Origin: Olleya namhaensis
Lineage (GTDB): Bacteria > Bacteroidota > Bacteroidia > Flavobacteriales > Flavobacteriaceae
NCBI RefSeq assembly: GCF_900114005.1
Contig: NZ_FORM01000001.1
Span: 310,001 to 374,000 of the forward strand
DNA: 64,000 nt
Direction of reading: 5' to 3'
Part shown: positions 8,790 to 16,526 of the stretch, piece after piece
Numbering within the stretch: the first letter of the stretch is position 1
Layout of the letters: each line of letters starts with the position of its first letter
Translations under genes and position numbers: made by a program
The notes under the pieces: model-generated
What the model was told of the DNA's origin: nothing
The model's input: only the letters and a program-made list of their open reading frames with translations
Database searches by the model: none

Positions 8790-11700
8790 TTATTCTTGAA
8801 TAGTTTGTACTGCTGGTTTACTAGAAACTTTTTCTTGTAACCACTGAAATAATATAAATAGGACAGGGATTACAAAGACCCCTAAAATGGTTCCGATTAA
8901 CATACCTCCTACAGCTCCTGTACCAATAGAGTTGTTTCCTTCAGACCCTACACCTTTTGCAAGTACTAATGGCATCAATCCTAAAATAAAGGCGAAAGAC
9001 GTCATTAAAATTGGACGTAAACGTGATTTTGCACCATCAATTGCTGCATCTACAATACTTTCTCCTTGTTTACGTCTGGCTAATGCAAACTCTACAATAA
9101 GAATCGCATTCTTGGCGAGCAGACCAATAAGCATTATCAGGGCAATTTGGAAGTAAATGTTGTTTTCTAAGCCAAAAAGATAAGTACTGATATATGCTCC
9201 AAAGACACCAAATGGCAATGATAATATTACTGCAAATGGTAGTAAGTAACTTTCATATTGTGCACTTAATAAGAAATACACAAACAAGATACTTAAAGCA
9301 AAAATAAAGGTGGTTTGGTTACCTGCACTAACTTCCTCTCTAGTTAAACCAGAATAAGCTACGGTGTAATTACTTGGTAGTTTAGCAACTTCCTCTTCAA
9401 TAACTCTAATCGCATCCCCTGTACTGTATCCATCATTGGTTGCACCTGATATACTTGTCGAGTTAAATAAGTTGAAACGCGTAACCGATTGTGGTCCATA
9501 CACACGTTTTAAGTTTACAAACTGTGTAATTGGTGACATTTCTCCAGAATCTGTTCTAACAAACATGCTATTTAAAGCATCTACATCTGCTCTGTCATCT
9601 GGCAATGCTTGAATGTATACTCTAAATTGTTTACCAAATTTAGAGAAATCCGAAGCATAAACCCCTCCAATATACCCTTGTAATGTTGAAAATATACTAT
9701 TAATTGGCACCCCTTTTTCTTTAGCTAAAGGCACATTAATTTCCATTTCGTATTGTGGGTAGTTAGTACTAAAAGAAGATTGCGCATATTTAATTTCTGG
9801 ATGACTCATTAACGCCATAGAGAAATCTTTATTTGCTTGATCTAAATCTGTAAACTCGCCACCAAACTTATCTAATAGATTAACTTCAAAACCTGCCGAG
9901 TTACCAAAACCACGGATACTTGGAGGTGAGAAGAAAATAATTTTAGCTTCTGGCATTGTTGCTACCACACCAAATAATTTTCCTGTAATAGCTTGTACAG
10001 ACGTTGAAGGATCTTCACGATCACCCCAATCTGCTAATTTTATTATCCCAAAACCATAATTACTACCTGCACCACTAATTAAACTACGTCCTTTAATAAA
10101 GTTTACTGCGACAATACCATCAATACCATTGATTTTCTCGTATAAATCTCTTGACACAGCATCAGTTCTATCTAAAGACGCACCAGCTGGCAACTCGATG
10201 TTTGCGAAAATGATTCCTCTATCTTCATTAGGTACAAACCCTGTAGGTGTGTTTTGTGATGCCCAGAAAATTCCAACAATAGCTAATCCTAATAACACCA
10301 CTGACACCCATTTTCTTTTGTATAAAAAGTGAAGTGATTGACCATAACGTTGTATTGTTGCATTAAATCCACGGTTAAATAATCTATAAAATCGTTTTAA
10401 TGGACTTTTACCTTTTAACTCTTCGTCGTCCTTATGCGATTTTAATAATAAAGCACATAATGCAGGACTCAAGGTTAAGGCATTTACTGCCGAAATAAGA
10501 ATGGCAATAATTAATGTTACCCCAAACTGTTCGTAAAAGACACCCGTTGGCCCGGTTATAAACGTTACCGGAATAAATACCGCTGCCATTACTAAAGTAA
10601 TAGAAATGATGGCTCCTGATATTTCATTCATAGCGGTTATTGTCGCTGTTTTAGGATCTTTCTCTCCTTCATCCATTTTAGCATGGACTGCTTCCACAAC
10701 TACAATCGCATCATCCACTACAATACCAATAGCGAGGACTAATGCAAATAGCGTTAATAAGTTAATAGAATATCCAAATACGTTCAAGAAAAAGAACGTA
10801 CCAATAATAGATACTGGCACTGCAATAGCCGGAATTAATGTTGAACGGAAATCTTGTAAAAAGATAAACACTACTAAAAACACTAATAAAAAGGCTTCCA
10901 TTAACGTACTAATTACCTTCTCGATAGATGCATTTAAAAACAAACTTGTATCATAAGGTACAAATACATCCAATCCTTCTGGCAGGTCTTTTTTAACACC
11001 TTCTAAAGTTGTTTTAATGTTTTCAATAATTTCTCTTGCATTAGATCCTTTAGTCTGGAAAATACCCATAAATACGGCAGGATGACCTTTACTCATCGCG
11101 TTAGACGCATAAGATTGCGCATCCAACTCGATAGTAGCTACATCACTTAAACGTAAAAACTGTCCGTTACCTAAAGCTTTTATAACAATATCTTCATACT
11201 GTTTTTGTTCTTTAAAACGCCCACTATACGTTAATGTATAAGAAAATGATTCTCCGTTATTTTGTCCTAAAGATCCCGCTGCTGCTTCTAAGTTTTGTTC
11301 TGCTAACGCTGCAGAAATATCTGAAGGTATTAATTTATAGGCTGCTAATTTCTCAGGCTTTAACCAAATACGCATAGCATAATCTTGTTGTGAGAATACA
11401 CTAACATCACCAACACCACTAATACGTTGCATTGCAGGAATTACGTTAATTTTTAAGTAATTCTGAATATATGTAGCATCATAATTCTCGTTCTCCGAGT
11501 ACATTGAAATAAACATCAAGGCACTTGTTTCTTGCTTTTGAGTGGTTACACCCGTTTGAAGTACTTCTTGTGGAAGTAATGAACTTGCTCTAGACACACG
11601 GTTTTGCACGTTTACGGCTGCAATATCCGCATCCATCTCTTGATTAAAGTATACTGTGATTTCTGCTGTTCCTGTATTTGACGCAGTAGAAGTAATGTAT

Positions 11701-11927
11701 GTCATCCCTTCTACACCGTTAATTTGCTCCTCAATAGGGACAATTACACTTTCTAATACCGTTTCTGCATTGGCACCAGGGTACGATGCAGTTACCTTAA
11801 TAGTTGGCGGTGCAATATCTGGATATTCCTCTATAGGTAAGCTTGTTATACTAATAACCCCTAGTATGACTATGATAATAGAGATTACTGTTGAAAGCAC
11901 TGGTCTTTCAATAAATGTTTTTAACAT
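8790..11927 (-). CDS. RND-family multidrug efflux pump, HAE1 type (AcrB-like)
   Basis: This 1045-residue protein is full length for the family. It has an N-terminal helix (FIERPVLSTVISIIIVILG), the porter domain and the paired proton-relay aspartates Asp405-Asp406 in GIVVDDAIVVVEAVHAKM. The second half repeats the fold and ends with the EGNNSIGTGAVGGMLIGT and FVIPVLF segments seen in HAE1 pumps. It would expel hydrophobic or amphiphilic compounds with proton uptake, together with the adaptor upstream (21 bp gap) and channel downstream (5 bp gap). No truncation is seen. The substrate range cannot be told from sequence. Confidence 0.97.
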   Translation of the reverse strand: MLKTFIERPVLSTVISIIIVILGVISITSLPIEEYPDIAPPTIKVTASYPGANAETVLESVIVPIEEQINGVEGMTYITSTASNTGTAEITVYFNQEMDADIAAVNVQNRVSRASSLLPQEVLQTGVTTQKQETSALMFISMYSENENYDATYIQNYLKINVIPAMQRISGVGDVSVFSQQDYAMRIWLKPEKLAAYKLIPSDISAALAEQNLEAAAGSLGQNNGESFSYTLTYSGRFKEQKQYEDIVIKALGNGQFLRLSDVATIELDAQSYASNAMSKGHPAVFMGIFQTKGSNAREIIENIKTTLEGVKKDLPEGLDVFVPYDTSLFLNASIEKVISTLMEAFLLVFLVVFIFLQDFRSTLIPAIAVPVSIIGTFFFLNVFGYSINLLTLFALVLAIGIVVDDAIVVVEAVHAKMDEGEKDPKTATITAMNEISGAIISITLVMAAVFIPVTFITGPTGVFYEQFGVTLIIAILISAVNALTLSPALCALLLKSHKDDEELKGKSPLKRFYRLFNRGFNATIQRYGQSLHFLYKRKWVSVVLLGLAIVGIFWASQNTPTGFVPNEDRGIIFANIELPAGASLDRTDAVSRDLYEKINGIDGIVAVNFIKGRSLISGAGSNYGFGIIKLADWGDREDPSTSVQAITGKLFGVVATMPEAKIIFFSPPSIRGFGNSAGFEVNLLDKFGGEFTDLDQANKDFSMALMSHPEIKYAQSSFSTNYPQYEMEINVPLAKEKGVPINSIFSTLQGYIGGVYASDFSKFGKQFRVYIQALPDDRADVDALNSMFVRTDSGEMSPITQFVNLKRVYGPQSVTRFNLFNSTSISGATNDGYSTGDAIRVIEEEVAKLPSNYTVAYSGLTREEVSAGNQTTFIFALSILFVYFLLSAQYESYLLPFAVILSLPFGVFGAYISTYLFGLENNIYFQIALIMLIGLLAKNAILIVEFALARRKQGESIVDAAIDGAKSRLRPILMTSFAFILGLMPLVLAKGVGSEGNNSIGTGAVGGMLIGTILGVFVIPVLFILFQWLQEKVSSKPAVQTIQE

Positions 11928-11948
11928 GACTAATATATTTGTTAGTTA

Positions 11949-13079
11949 CTAGTTTTTAAATAATACGGCTACTGGCTTAATCGCTTCCTCAAAAGATGTT
12001 TCTTGTGGCGCAATTGCCATTCCAGCTTTTAATTTACCAACACCAGATACGATAATCTTATCCTTTAAGTCTACTCCAGACTCAACCACATATAAATTAT
12101 CAATTGTTGCTTTTATTTTTACTATTGAAGTCACAACCTTATTATCCTCTCCAACTTTAAATACCATCACATTTCCTTGTTGCTCATATGTTGATTGCTG
12201 AGGGATAACGATTGCATTCTCATATACTGATGGAATTTGGATTGTACCACTATTTCCATTAGTTAACAATTGGTTTGGGTTATCAAATACAGCTCTTAAA
12301 CTTACTGTACCCGTATTTTTATTAACCTGACCTGTACTTGTTTCGATTTTACCTTTTTCGGAATAAGTGCTTCCGTTTGCTAAAACCAAATTGATATCAG
12401 CATAATTAGCTAATTTCTCTTTTAAGTTTTTACCTTCTGCGTTTTGTAAGAAGTCTAAGTACTGAGATTCTGTTAAACTAAAAAACGCATACACCTTACT
12501 AATATCACTTACAGTAGTTAAAGGTGTTGGATCTGCAGGGCTAACTAAAGCACCTTCTCTATAATTAATAGCACCAACGTAACCATCTACTTGACTTCTA
12601 ATTGTACCATAACCAATACTTGCAGAGACACTACTATAATTAGCTTTTGCTTGTGCTAAATTAGCTTTAGCAGTTTCTAACTGTACCCCACTAATAATAT
12701 TTTTTTGCACTAATGGAATTAATTTATCAACCTCTACTTGTGCTACATTAACACGTGCCTTTGCTGCTCCAGCATCTTGATTTAAAGACTGTGTTTCTAA
12801 TTTAAATAACACTTGACCTTTACGTACTTTTTGACCTTCGTCAACCATTACTTTTTGAATGTAACCAGATACTTTAGCTCTAACATCACTGTTAACTATA
12901 CCTTCTAAATTTGTTGGATACGCCTTAAAACCTGTTACGGTTTTAGTTTGTACTTCTGTTACAGGAAAAGGTGAAGCTGGCGCTTGAGCTGCTGCTGGAG
13001 CCTCTTGCTTTTTACCACAACTTAAAATGACTAAAAAAGCACTTAATGCTAGTAACGTTACTATTTTATTATGTTTCAT
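11949..13079 (-). CDS. RND efflux periplasmic adaptor (membrane fusion protein)
   Basis: This 376-residue lipoprotein has the lipobox Cys at residue 21 (VILSC). It contains the lipoyl/biotinyl-like half motifs (VRAKVSGYIQKVMVDEGQKVRKGQVLFKL and YGTIRSQVDGYVGAINYREGALV) around a coiled-coil hairpin (about residues 95-150), then beta-barrel and membrane-proximal domains. It belongs to the HlyD/AcrA family and links the inner-membrane pump with the outer-membrane channel. It lies 12 bp after the GbsR-type regulator and 21 bp before the pump, in the normal adaptor-pump-channel order. Confidence 0.95.
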   Translation of the reverse strand: MKHNKIVTLLALSAFLVILSCGKKQEAPAAAQAPASPFPVTEVQTKTVTGFKAYPTNLEGIVNSDVRAKVSGYIQKVMVDEGQKVRKGQVLFKLETQSLNQDAGAAKARVNVAQVEVDKLIPLVQKNIISGVQLETAKANLAQAKANYSSVSASIGYGTIRSQVDGYVGAINYREGALVSPADPTPLTTVSDISKVYAFFSLTESQYLDFLQNAEGKNLKEKLANYADINLVLANGSTYSEKGKIETSTGQVNKNTGTVSLRAVFDNPNQLLTNGNSGTIQIPSVYENAIVIPQQSTYEQQGNVMVFKVGEDNKVVTSIVKIKATIDNLYVVESGVDLKDKIIVSGVGKLKAGMAIAPQETSFEEAIKPVAVLFKN

Positions 13080-13091
13080 TTTTTACTTAGT

Positions 13092-13595
13092 TTAAATATC
13101 GAATTGATTGTCTGTAATTTTTTCTCTTAAATCTTTAATAGAAGCACTAGCTCCGTCTATAAATTTGATGTAATCATCATGAAAATTTAAATCAAATTTT
13201 TCATCTTCATTTTCTATTTTAGTGTTGTTTATAGTCTCCTTATAATCCTTGATTTCTAGATGTATTATGCGTTCTTCGTTCCAATGATTTACCATTTTAT
13301 CAATATGTTGAATTATGGTGTCTTTTTTAATTACAAAATACTTTTTACGGTCTCCTGTTTTTGTGAAGTATTGAATCTTGTTTAAATCCTGTAAATGATT
13401 TAAATGTGTAGAGATTGTACTTTTGCTAGCGCATAGTACGGTAACCATATCTTCAAATGTGGTTCCTTTTTTACCCGTAAGAATTATATAAGCCAATATA
13501 CGCGCAGCAACAGGCGCTAATTGCTCTCTGTTTTCTAAATGGACGCCTAGCTTTTCTACTAACGCCATTTTTTCTTTGCAGATCTCTTCTTTCAT
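13092..13595 (-). CDS. GbsR/MarR-type winged-helix regulator
   Basis: This 167-residue protein has a winged helix-turn-helix at about residues 25-90 (APVAARILAYIIL, then TFEDMVTVLCASKSTISTHLNHLQ, then a FTKTGDRKKYFVIKK wing), as in GbsR/MarR-type regulators. The C-terminal third is helical and Asp/Lys-rich and probably dimerises. It is the first gene of the efflux operon, 12 bp before the adaptor. Its promoter carries a repeat-built operator (13670-13700), which suggests that it represses itself and the pump genes. A longer upstream frame overlaps but has no matching domain, so the ATG at 13593-13595 is preferred. The inducer is unknown. Confidence 0.85.
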   Translation of the reverse strand: MKEEICKEKMALVEKLGVHLENREQLAPVAARILAYIILTGKKGTTFEDMVTVLCASKSTISTHLNHLQDLNKIQYFTKTGDRKKYFVIKKDTIIQHIDKMVNHWNEERIIHLEIKDYKETINNTKIENEDEKFDLNFHDDYIKFIDGASASIKDLREKITDNQFDI

Positions 13596-13655
13596 TTTTA
13601 AACAATTTAATTTCTAAAATCTTAAACACAGCTTTTTTTAAAACTATATCCTGTG

Positions 13656-13663
13656 CAAATTTA
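13656..13663 (-). promoter_or_regulatory. -7 element of the efflux operon promoter
   Basis: It reads TAAATTTG on the minus strand (TAnnTTTG), 60 bp before the regulator start. The position where a -33 box is expected (about 13683-13690) is covered by the repeated operator, so bound repressor would block RNA polymerase. Confidence 0.6.
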
Positions 13664-13669
13664 TAGCTT

Positions 13670-13700
13670 AGTTCGGAACTAACCGAACTAACCGAAGTTA
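13670..13700. promoter_or_regulatory. Operator built of tandem AACTAACCG and inverted AGTTCGG repeats
   Basis: AACTAACCG occurs twice head to tail (13677-13685 and 13686-13694). In addition AGTTCGG (13670-13676) and CCGAACT (13683-13689) form an inverted repeat, with a further partial arm at 13692-13698. It overlaps the -33 region of the GbsR/efflux promoter. It is the likely binding site of the GbsR/MarR or TetR regulator of the operon. Confidence 0.6.
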
Positions 13701-13714
13701 AAATGTTGTTAAAT

Positions 13715-13745
13715 AAAAAAGCCAACTGTTAACAGTTGGCTTTTA
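13715..13745 (-). terminator. Terminator of pheS
   Basis: A perfect 20-bp palindrome GCCAACTGTT/AACAGTTGGC lies at 13721-13740. On the minus strand it is followed by a T-run (the A-run 13715-13720), 25 bp after the pheS stop. A short T stretch on the other side may give weak activity in the other direction. Confidence 0.85.
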
Positions 13746-13768
13746 ATTGTAATTAATTGACGTTTAGA

Positions 13769-14788
13769 CTATAACGCAGATTTAAACTGATTTAAGAATC
13801 TAACATCGTTTTCGCTTAATAAACGAATATCACTAATTTGATGTAGTAACATTGCTATACGATCGATACCTACTCCAAAAGCAAATCCAGAATACGTTTC
13901 TGCATCAATACCGCAATTGGTTAAGACATTTGGATCTACCATACCACAACCTCCAATTTCTAACCAACCGGTTCCTTTGGTGATTTTGTGATCTGTTTCT
14001 GTTTCTAATCCCCAATACACATCTATCTCTGCACTTGGCTCTGTAAACGGGAAGTATGATGGGCGTAATCTAATTTTAGATTTCCCGAAAAGCTCTGTTG
14101 TAAAGTATTGTAAAGTTTGTTTTAAATCTGCAAAGCTTACGTCCTTATCTATATATAACCCTTCCACTTGGTGGAAAAAACAGTGCGAACGCGCAGATAT
14201 TGCTTCGTTACGGTACACACGTCCTGGTGATATTGTACGGATTGGTGGTGGATTATTTTCCATATAACGTACTTGTACAGAACTGGTATGCGTACGTAAT
14301 AAGATATCTGGATTAGTTTGCACAAAAAAGGTATCCTGCATGTCTCTTGCTGGATGATATTCTGGCAAATTAAGTGCTGTAAAGTTGTGCCAATCGTCTT
14401 CTATCTCTGGACCTTCACTGACATTAAATCCAATGTTAGAAAAGATATCGATGATTTGATTTTTTACGATAGATATTGGGTGACGTGATCCAATAGTTAT
14501 TGGCTCTCCTGGTCTTGATAAATCCCCACTTATACCTGCGTCTTGTGTATTATTATCTAGCTCTTCTTTTAAAGCATTCACTTTATTTTGAGCGGTGTTT
14601 TTTAAGGTATTGATCACTTGACCAAATTCTTTTTTCTGGTCTTTTGCTACGTTTTTGAATTCGGCAAAATAGTCGTTAAGCAATCCTTTTTTACCTAAAT
14701 ATTTTATACGAAACGCTTCAACCTCTTCTTTGGTTTGTGCTTTAAAGGCGTCTGCTTCTGCTATAAGTTCTTTTATCTTATCTATCAT
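13769..14788 (-). CDS. pheS: Phenylalanine-tRNA ligase alpha subunit
   Basis: This 339-residue protein is full length for PheS. It has an N-terminal coiled-coil tRNA-binding arm (residues 1-90) and the class II motifs: HPISIVKNQIIDIFSNIGF leading to motif 1, the motif 2 loop around RVYRNEAISARSHCFFHQVEG, and motif 3 in FAFGVGIDRIAMLL. With PheT it charges tRNA-Phe. The pheT gene is not adjacent, which is common in Bacteroidota. It is transcribed alone, with a -7 element at 14807-14814 and a strong terminator after it. Confidence 0.97.
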   Translation of the reverse strand: MIDKIKELIAEADAFKAQTKEEVEAFRIKYLGKKGLLNDYFAEFKNVAKDQKKEFGQVINTLKNTAQNKVNALKEELDNNTQDAGISGDLSRPGEPITIGSRHPISIVKNQIIDIFSNIGFNVSEGPEIEDDWHNFTALNLPEYHPARDMQDTFFVQTNPDILLRTHTSSVQVRYMENNPPPIRTISPGRVYRNEAISARSHCFFHQVEGLYIDKDVSFADLKQTLQYFTTELFGKSKIRLRPSYFPFTEPSAEIDVYWGLETETDHKITKGTGWLEIGGCGMVDPNVLTNCGIDAETYSGFAFGVGIDRIAMLLHQISDIRLLSENDVRFLNQFKSAL

Positions 14789-14806
14789 AATCTTCTAAAT
14801 GATTGG

Positions 14807-14814
14807 CAAATTTA
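14807..14814 (-). promoter_or_regulatory. -7 element of the pheS promoter
   Basis: It reads TAAATTTG on the minus strand (TAnnTTTG), 18 bp before the pheS ATG. A clear -33 TTG was not found; the REP-like element begins 18 bp further upstream. Confidence 0.45.
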
Positions 14815-14832
14815 TGAATTTTATCGTGATTT

Positions 14833-14926
14833 GCGTTAGCGATGGAGGCATTTGTTGAAGCTCTTTTATTTGCCAAAAAGCAAATTAAAAGCGACTGCCG
14901 ATAGCGCGACCCTTGTGGTAACGCCC
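14833..14926. repeat. REP-like palindromic element, copy 1
   Basis: The ends GCGTTA (14833-14838) and TAACGC (14920-14925) are inverted. The right arm AGCGCGACCCTTGTGGTAAC and the left segment GCGTTAGsGATGGA are shared with the copy at 51454-51530. The centre differs but folds on itself (TTTATTTGC pairs imperfectly with GCAAATTAAA). It begins 5 bp after the stop codon of the leftward gene at 14932, the same placement as copy 2 after pyk. Confidence 0.8.
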
Positions 14927-14931
14927 AAAAT

Positions 14932-15288
14932 TTACTTAATATATTCGGTTTCCAGAAAATAATTAACGATCGCTTCTTTCATTAAAACACTTTGTTCTCC
15001 TGCTTTTAAGTTTGGTAACTCGCCGATCGTTTTATAGTGTGGCCAGCCATCTTCATCGGCAAACTCAAACTCGTAATACCCATAAGGCACTAACAATTTA
15101 CAAATTGCAATGTGCATTAAATCTAGTTTGTGATCCTTTTTAAATGTACGTTCCAACTGTCCTAATTCTTGTACACCAATTAAATAAATTATTGCATCTA
15201 AGTCTAGTGTGTCTCCGTCTGCAAATTGGTTAGATAGCTTAGTCACTATCTCCTGCCATCTCTCTTTTAACTGTTCGTCTCTTGCCAT
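14932..15288 (-). CDS. Conserved protein of unknown function
   Basis: This 118-residue soluble protein has no signal peptide or membrane helix. It is acidic and helical at the start (DEQLKERWQEIVTKLSNQF), with a conserved-looking centre (DAIIYLIGVQELGQL) and an aromatic stretch (YGYYEFEFADEDGWPHYK). I do not recognise a named domain. Coding potential is good: it has its own -7 element (TAACTTTG at 15305-15312), normal codon use, and a REP-like element immediately after the stop. It is divergent from cvpA with only 51 bp between them. Its function is unknown. Confidence 0.8.
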   Translation of the reverse strand: MARDEQLKERWQEIVTKLSNQFADGDTLDLDAIIYLIGVQELGQLERTFKKDHKLDLMHIAICKLLVPYGYYEFEFADEDGWPHYKTIGELPNLKAGEQSVLMKEAIVNYFLETEYIK

Positions 15289-15304
15289 AATAATTTTAAA
15301 GTCG

Positions 15305-15312
15305 CAAAGTTA
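15305..15312 (-). promoter_or_regulatory. -7 element for the leftward 118-residue protein gene
   Basis: It reads TAACTTTG on the minus strand (TAnnTTTG). It lies back-to-back with the cvpA -7 element, only 3 bp away, so the two promoters overlap and may compete. Confidence 0.45.
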
Positions 15313-15315
15313 ATT

Positions 15316-15323
15316 TATATTTG
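15316..15323 (+). promoter_or_regulatory. -7 element of the cvpA promoter
   Basis: TATATTTG (TAnnTTTG) lies 16 bp before the cvpA ATG, within the 51-bp divergent gap. Confidence 0.5.
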
Positions 15324-15339
15324 CCTAAAATCTAACTTT

Positions 15340-15885
15340 ATGGCTGTAATTGATATTGTTTTAGGTGCTTTACTATTATTTGGTTTAGTTCGCGGATTGT
15401 TTAAAGGACTTTTTGTAGAGCTTGCCTCTATAGTTGCCTTAATTGCTGGTGTGTATGGCGCCATCCATTTTAGCTATTTTGTTGCTGAGTTTTTGATGGA
15501 TAAAACCTCTTGGAACGAGAAAACAATTAACACCGTTGCGTTTGCTATTACTTTTGTAATTATCATTTTAGTAATTAGCTTAGCCGGTAAAGCCTTAACA
15601 AAGTTAGCGGATTTTGCCTCTTTAGGAATTTTAAATAAGCTTTTAGGTGCCGCTTTTGGAGCACTAAAAATTGGGCTTATCTTAAGTGTTTTATTAATTG
15701 TTTTTGATAAAATGAATAATGCCATCCCGTTTGTACAGGATGAGGATATTGAAGATTCTATATTATATGCGCCAATAAAGTCTTTAGCGCCTATGGTTTT
15801 TCCTAGCATTATTAAATCTGATGCTGATGAGGAAGACAACCAAATTATTGATCCTGCAGAGCCTACAGATGAGTCTGAAGCTTAG
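15340..15885 (+). CDS. CvpA-family membrane protein
   Basis: This 181-residue protein has four predicted membrane helices in its first 130 residues (IVLGALLLFGLVRGLFKGLF, VELASIVALIAGVYGAIHF, TVAFAITFVIIILVISLAGKAL and FGALKIGLILSVLLIVF) and an acidic cytoplasmic tail. The GLFKGLFVELASI segment is typical of CvpA/colicin V production family proteins, which are inner-membrane proteins tied to envelope homeostasis in other bacteria. It ends 3 bp before the convergent carbonic anhydrase gene, and no terminator hairpin is visible between them. Confidence 0.9.
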   Translation: MAVIDIVLGALLLFGLVRGLFKGLFVELASIVALIAGVYGAIHFSYFVAEFLMDKTSWNEKTINTVAFAITFVIIILVISLAGKALTKLADFASLGILNKLLGAAFGALKIGLILSVLLIVFDKMNNAIPFVQDEDIEDSILYAPIKSLAPMVFPSIIKSDADEEDNQIIDPAEPTDESEA

Positions 15886-15888
15886 GAA

Positions 15889-16515
15889 TTAATCTAGGTG
15901 GTAGATTTCCATAATGTCTTCTAAATAGTGCTCAAAATCTATTTTTAAGTCTATTAACTTACCGGTGTGCACATCAAATACCCAACCGTGTACTTTTAGG
16001 CCTCTATCTCTGTATGCTTTTTGTACTGCTGCTGTTTTTAGCAAGTTTACACATTGCTCCTTGACGTTAAGCTCTACCAAACGATCGTACTTTTTCTCTT
16101 CGTCTGTAATTGCATTTAATTCGTCTTTATGTATACGATACACATCACGAATATTACGTAACCATGAGTTTAAGATACCTAAATCTGCAGATTGCATAGC
16201 TGCTTTTACACCACCACAGGCGTAATGCCCGCAAACTACAACATGGTTAACTTTAAGATGCACTACTGCATACTCTACAACAGACATGGCGCTTAAGTCA
16301 TTACCCGACACCATGTTTGCAATGTTACGATGTACAAAGACTTCTCCTGGGCCTAAACCCATTAAATCTTCGGCTGTTACACGACTATCACTACACCCTA
16401 TATAAAGTAATTCTGGGCTTTGTCCTTTTCCTAAATTTTCAAAATAGTCTTTGTCTATGGATAGTTTTGCTTTTACAAATCTTTCGTTATTTTCAAACAC
16501 TTTTTTTATATCCAT
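15889..16515 (-). CDS. Beta-carbonic anhydrase (first of two)
   Basis: This 208-residue protein has the beta-class zinc site: Cys41 with the Asp43-Arg45 dyad (CSDSR) and His97/Cys100 in CGHYACGG. It lacks a signal peptide and so acts in the cytoplasm, interconverting CO2 and bicarbonate. It is the last gene of the bicarbonate locus, 11 bp downstream of a SulP transporter, and the pair is likely co-transcribed. The paralogue at 19194-19820 is clearly divergent, so this is not a recent tandem copy. Confidence 0.95.
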   Translation of the reverse strand: MDIKKVFENNERFVKAKLSIDKDYFENLGKGQSPELLYIGCSDSRVTAEDLMGLGPGEVFVHRNIANMVSGNDLSAMSVVEYAVVHLKVNHVVVCGHYACGGVKAAMQSADLGILNSWLRNIRDVYRIHKDELNAITDEEKKYDRLVELNVKEQCVNLLKTAAVQKAYRDRGLKVHGWVFDVHTGKLIDLKIDFEHYLEDIMEIYHLD

Positions 16516-16526
16516 CAGATCGCTTT

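Noticed and set aside
13471-13725. Minus-strand frame extending upstream of the GbsR-type gene
   Set aside because: It crosses the efflux promoter and operator and is in another frame from the winged-helix protein. The product is low in any known pattern.
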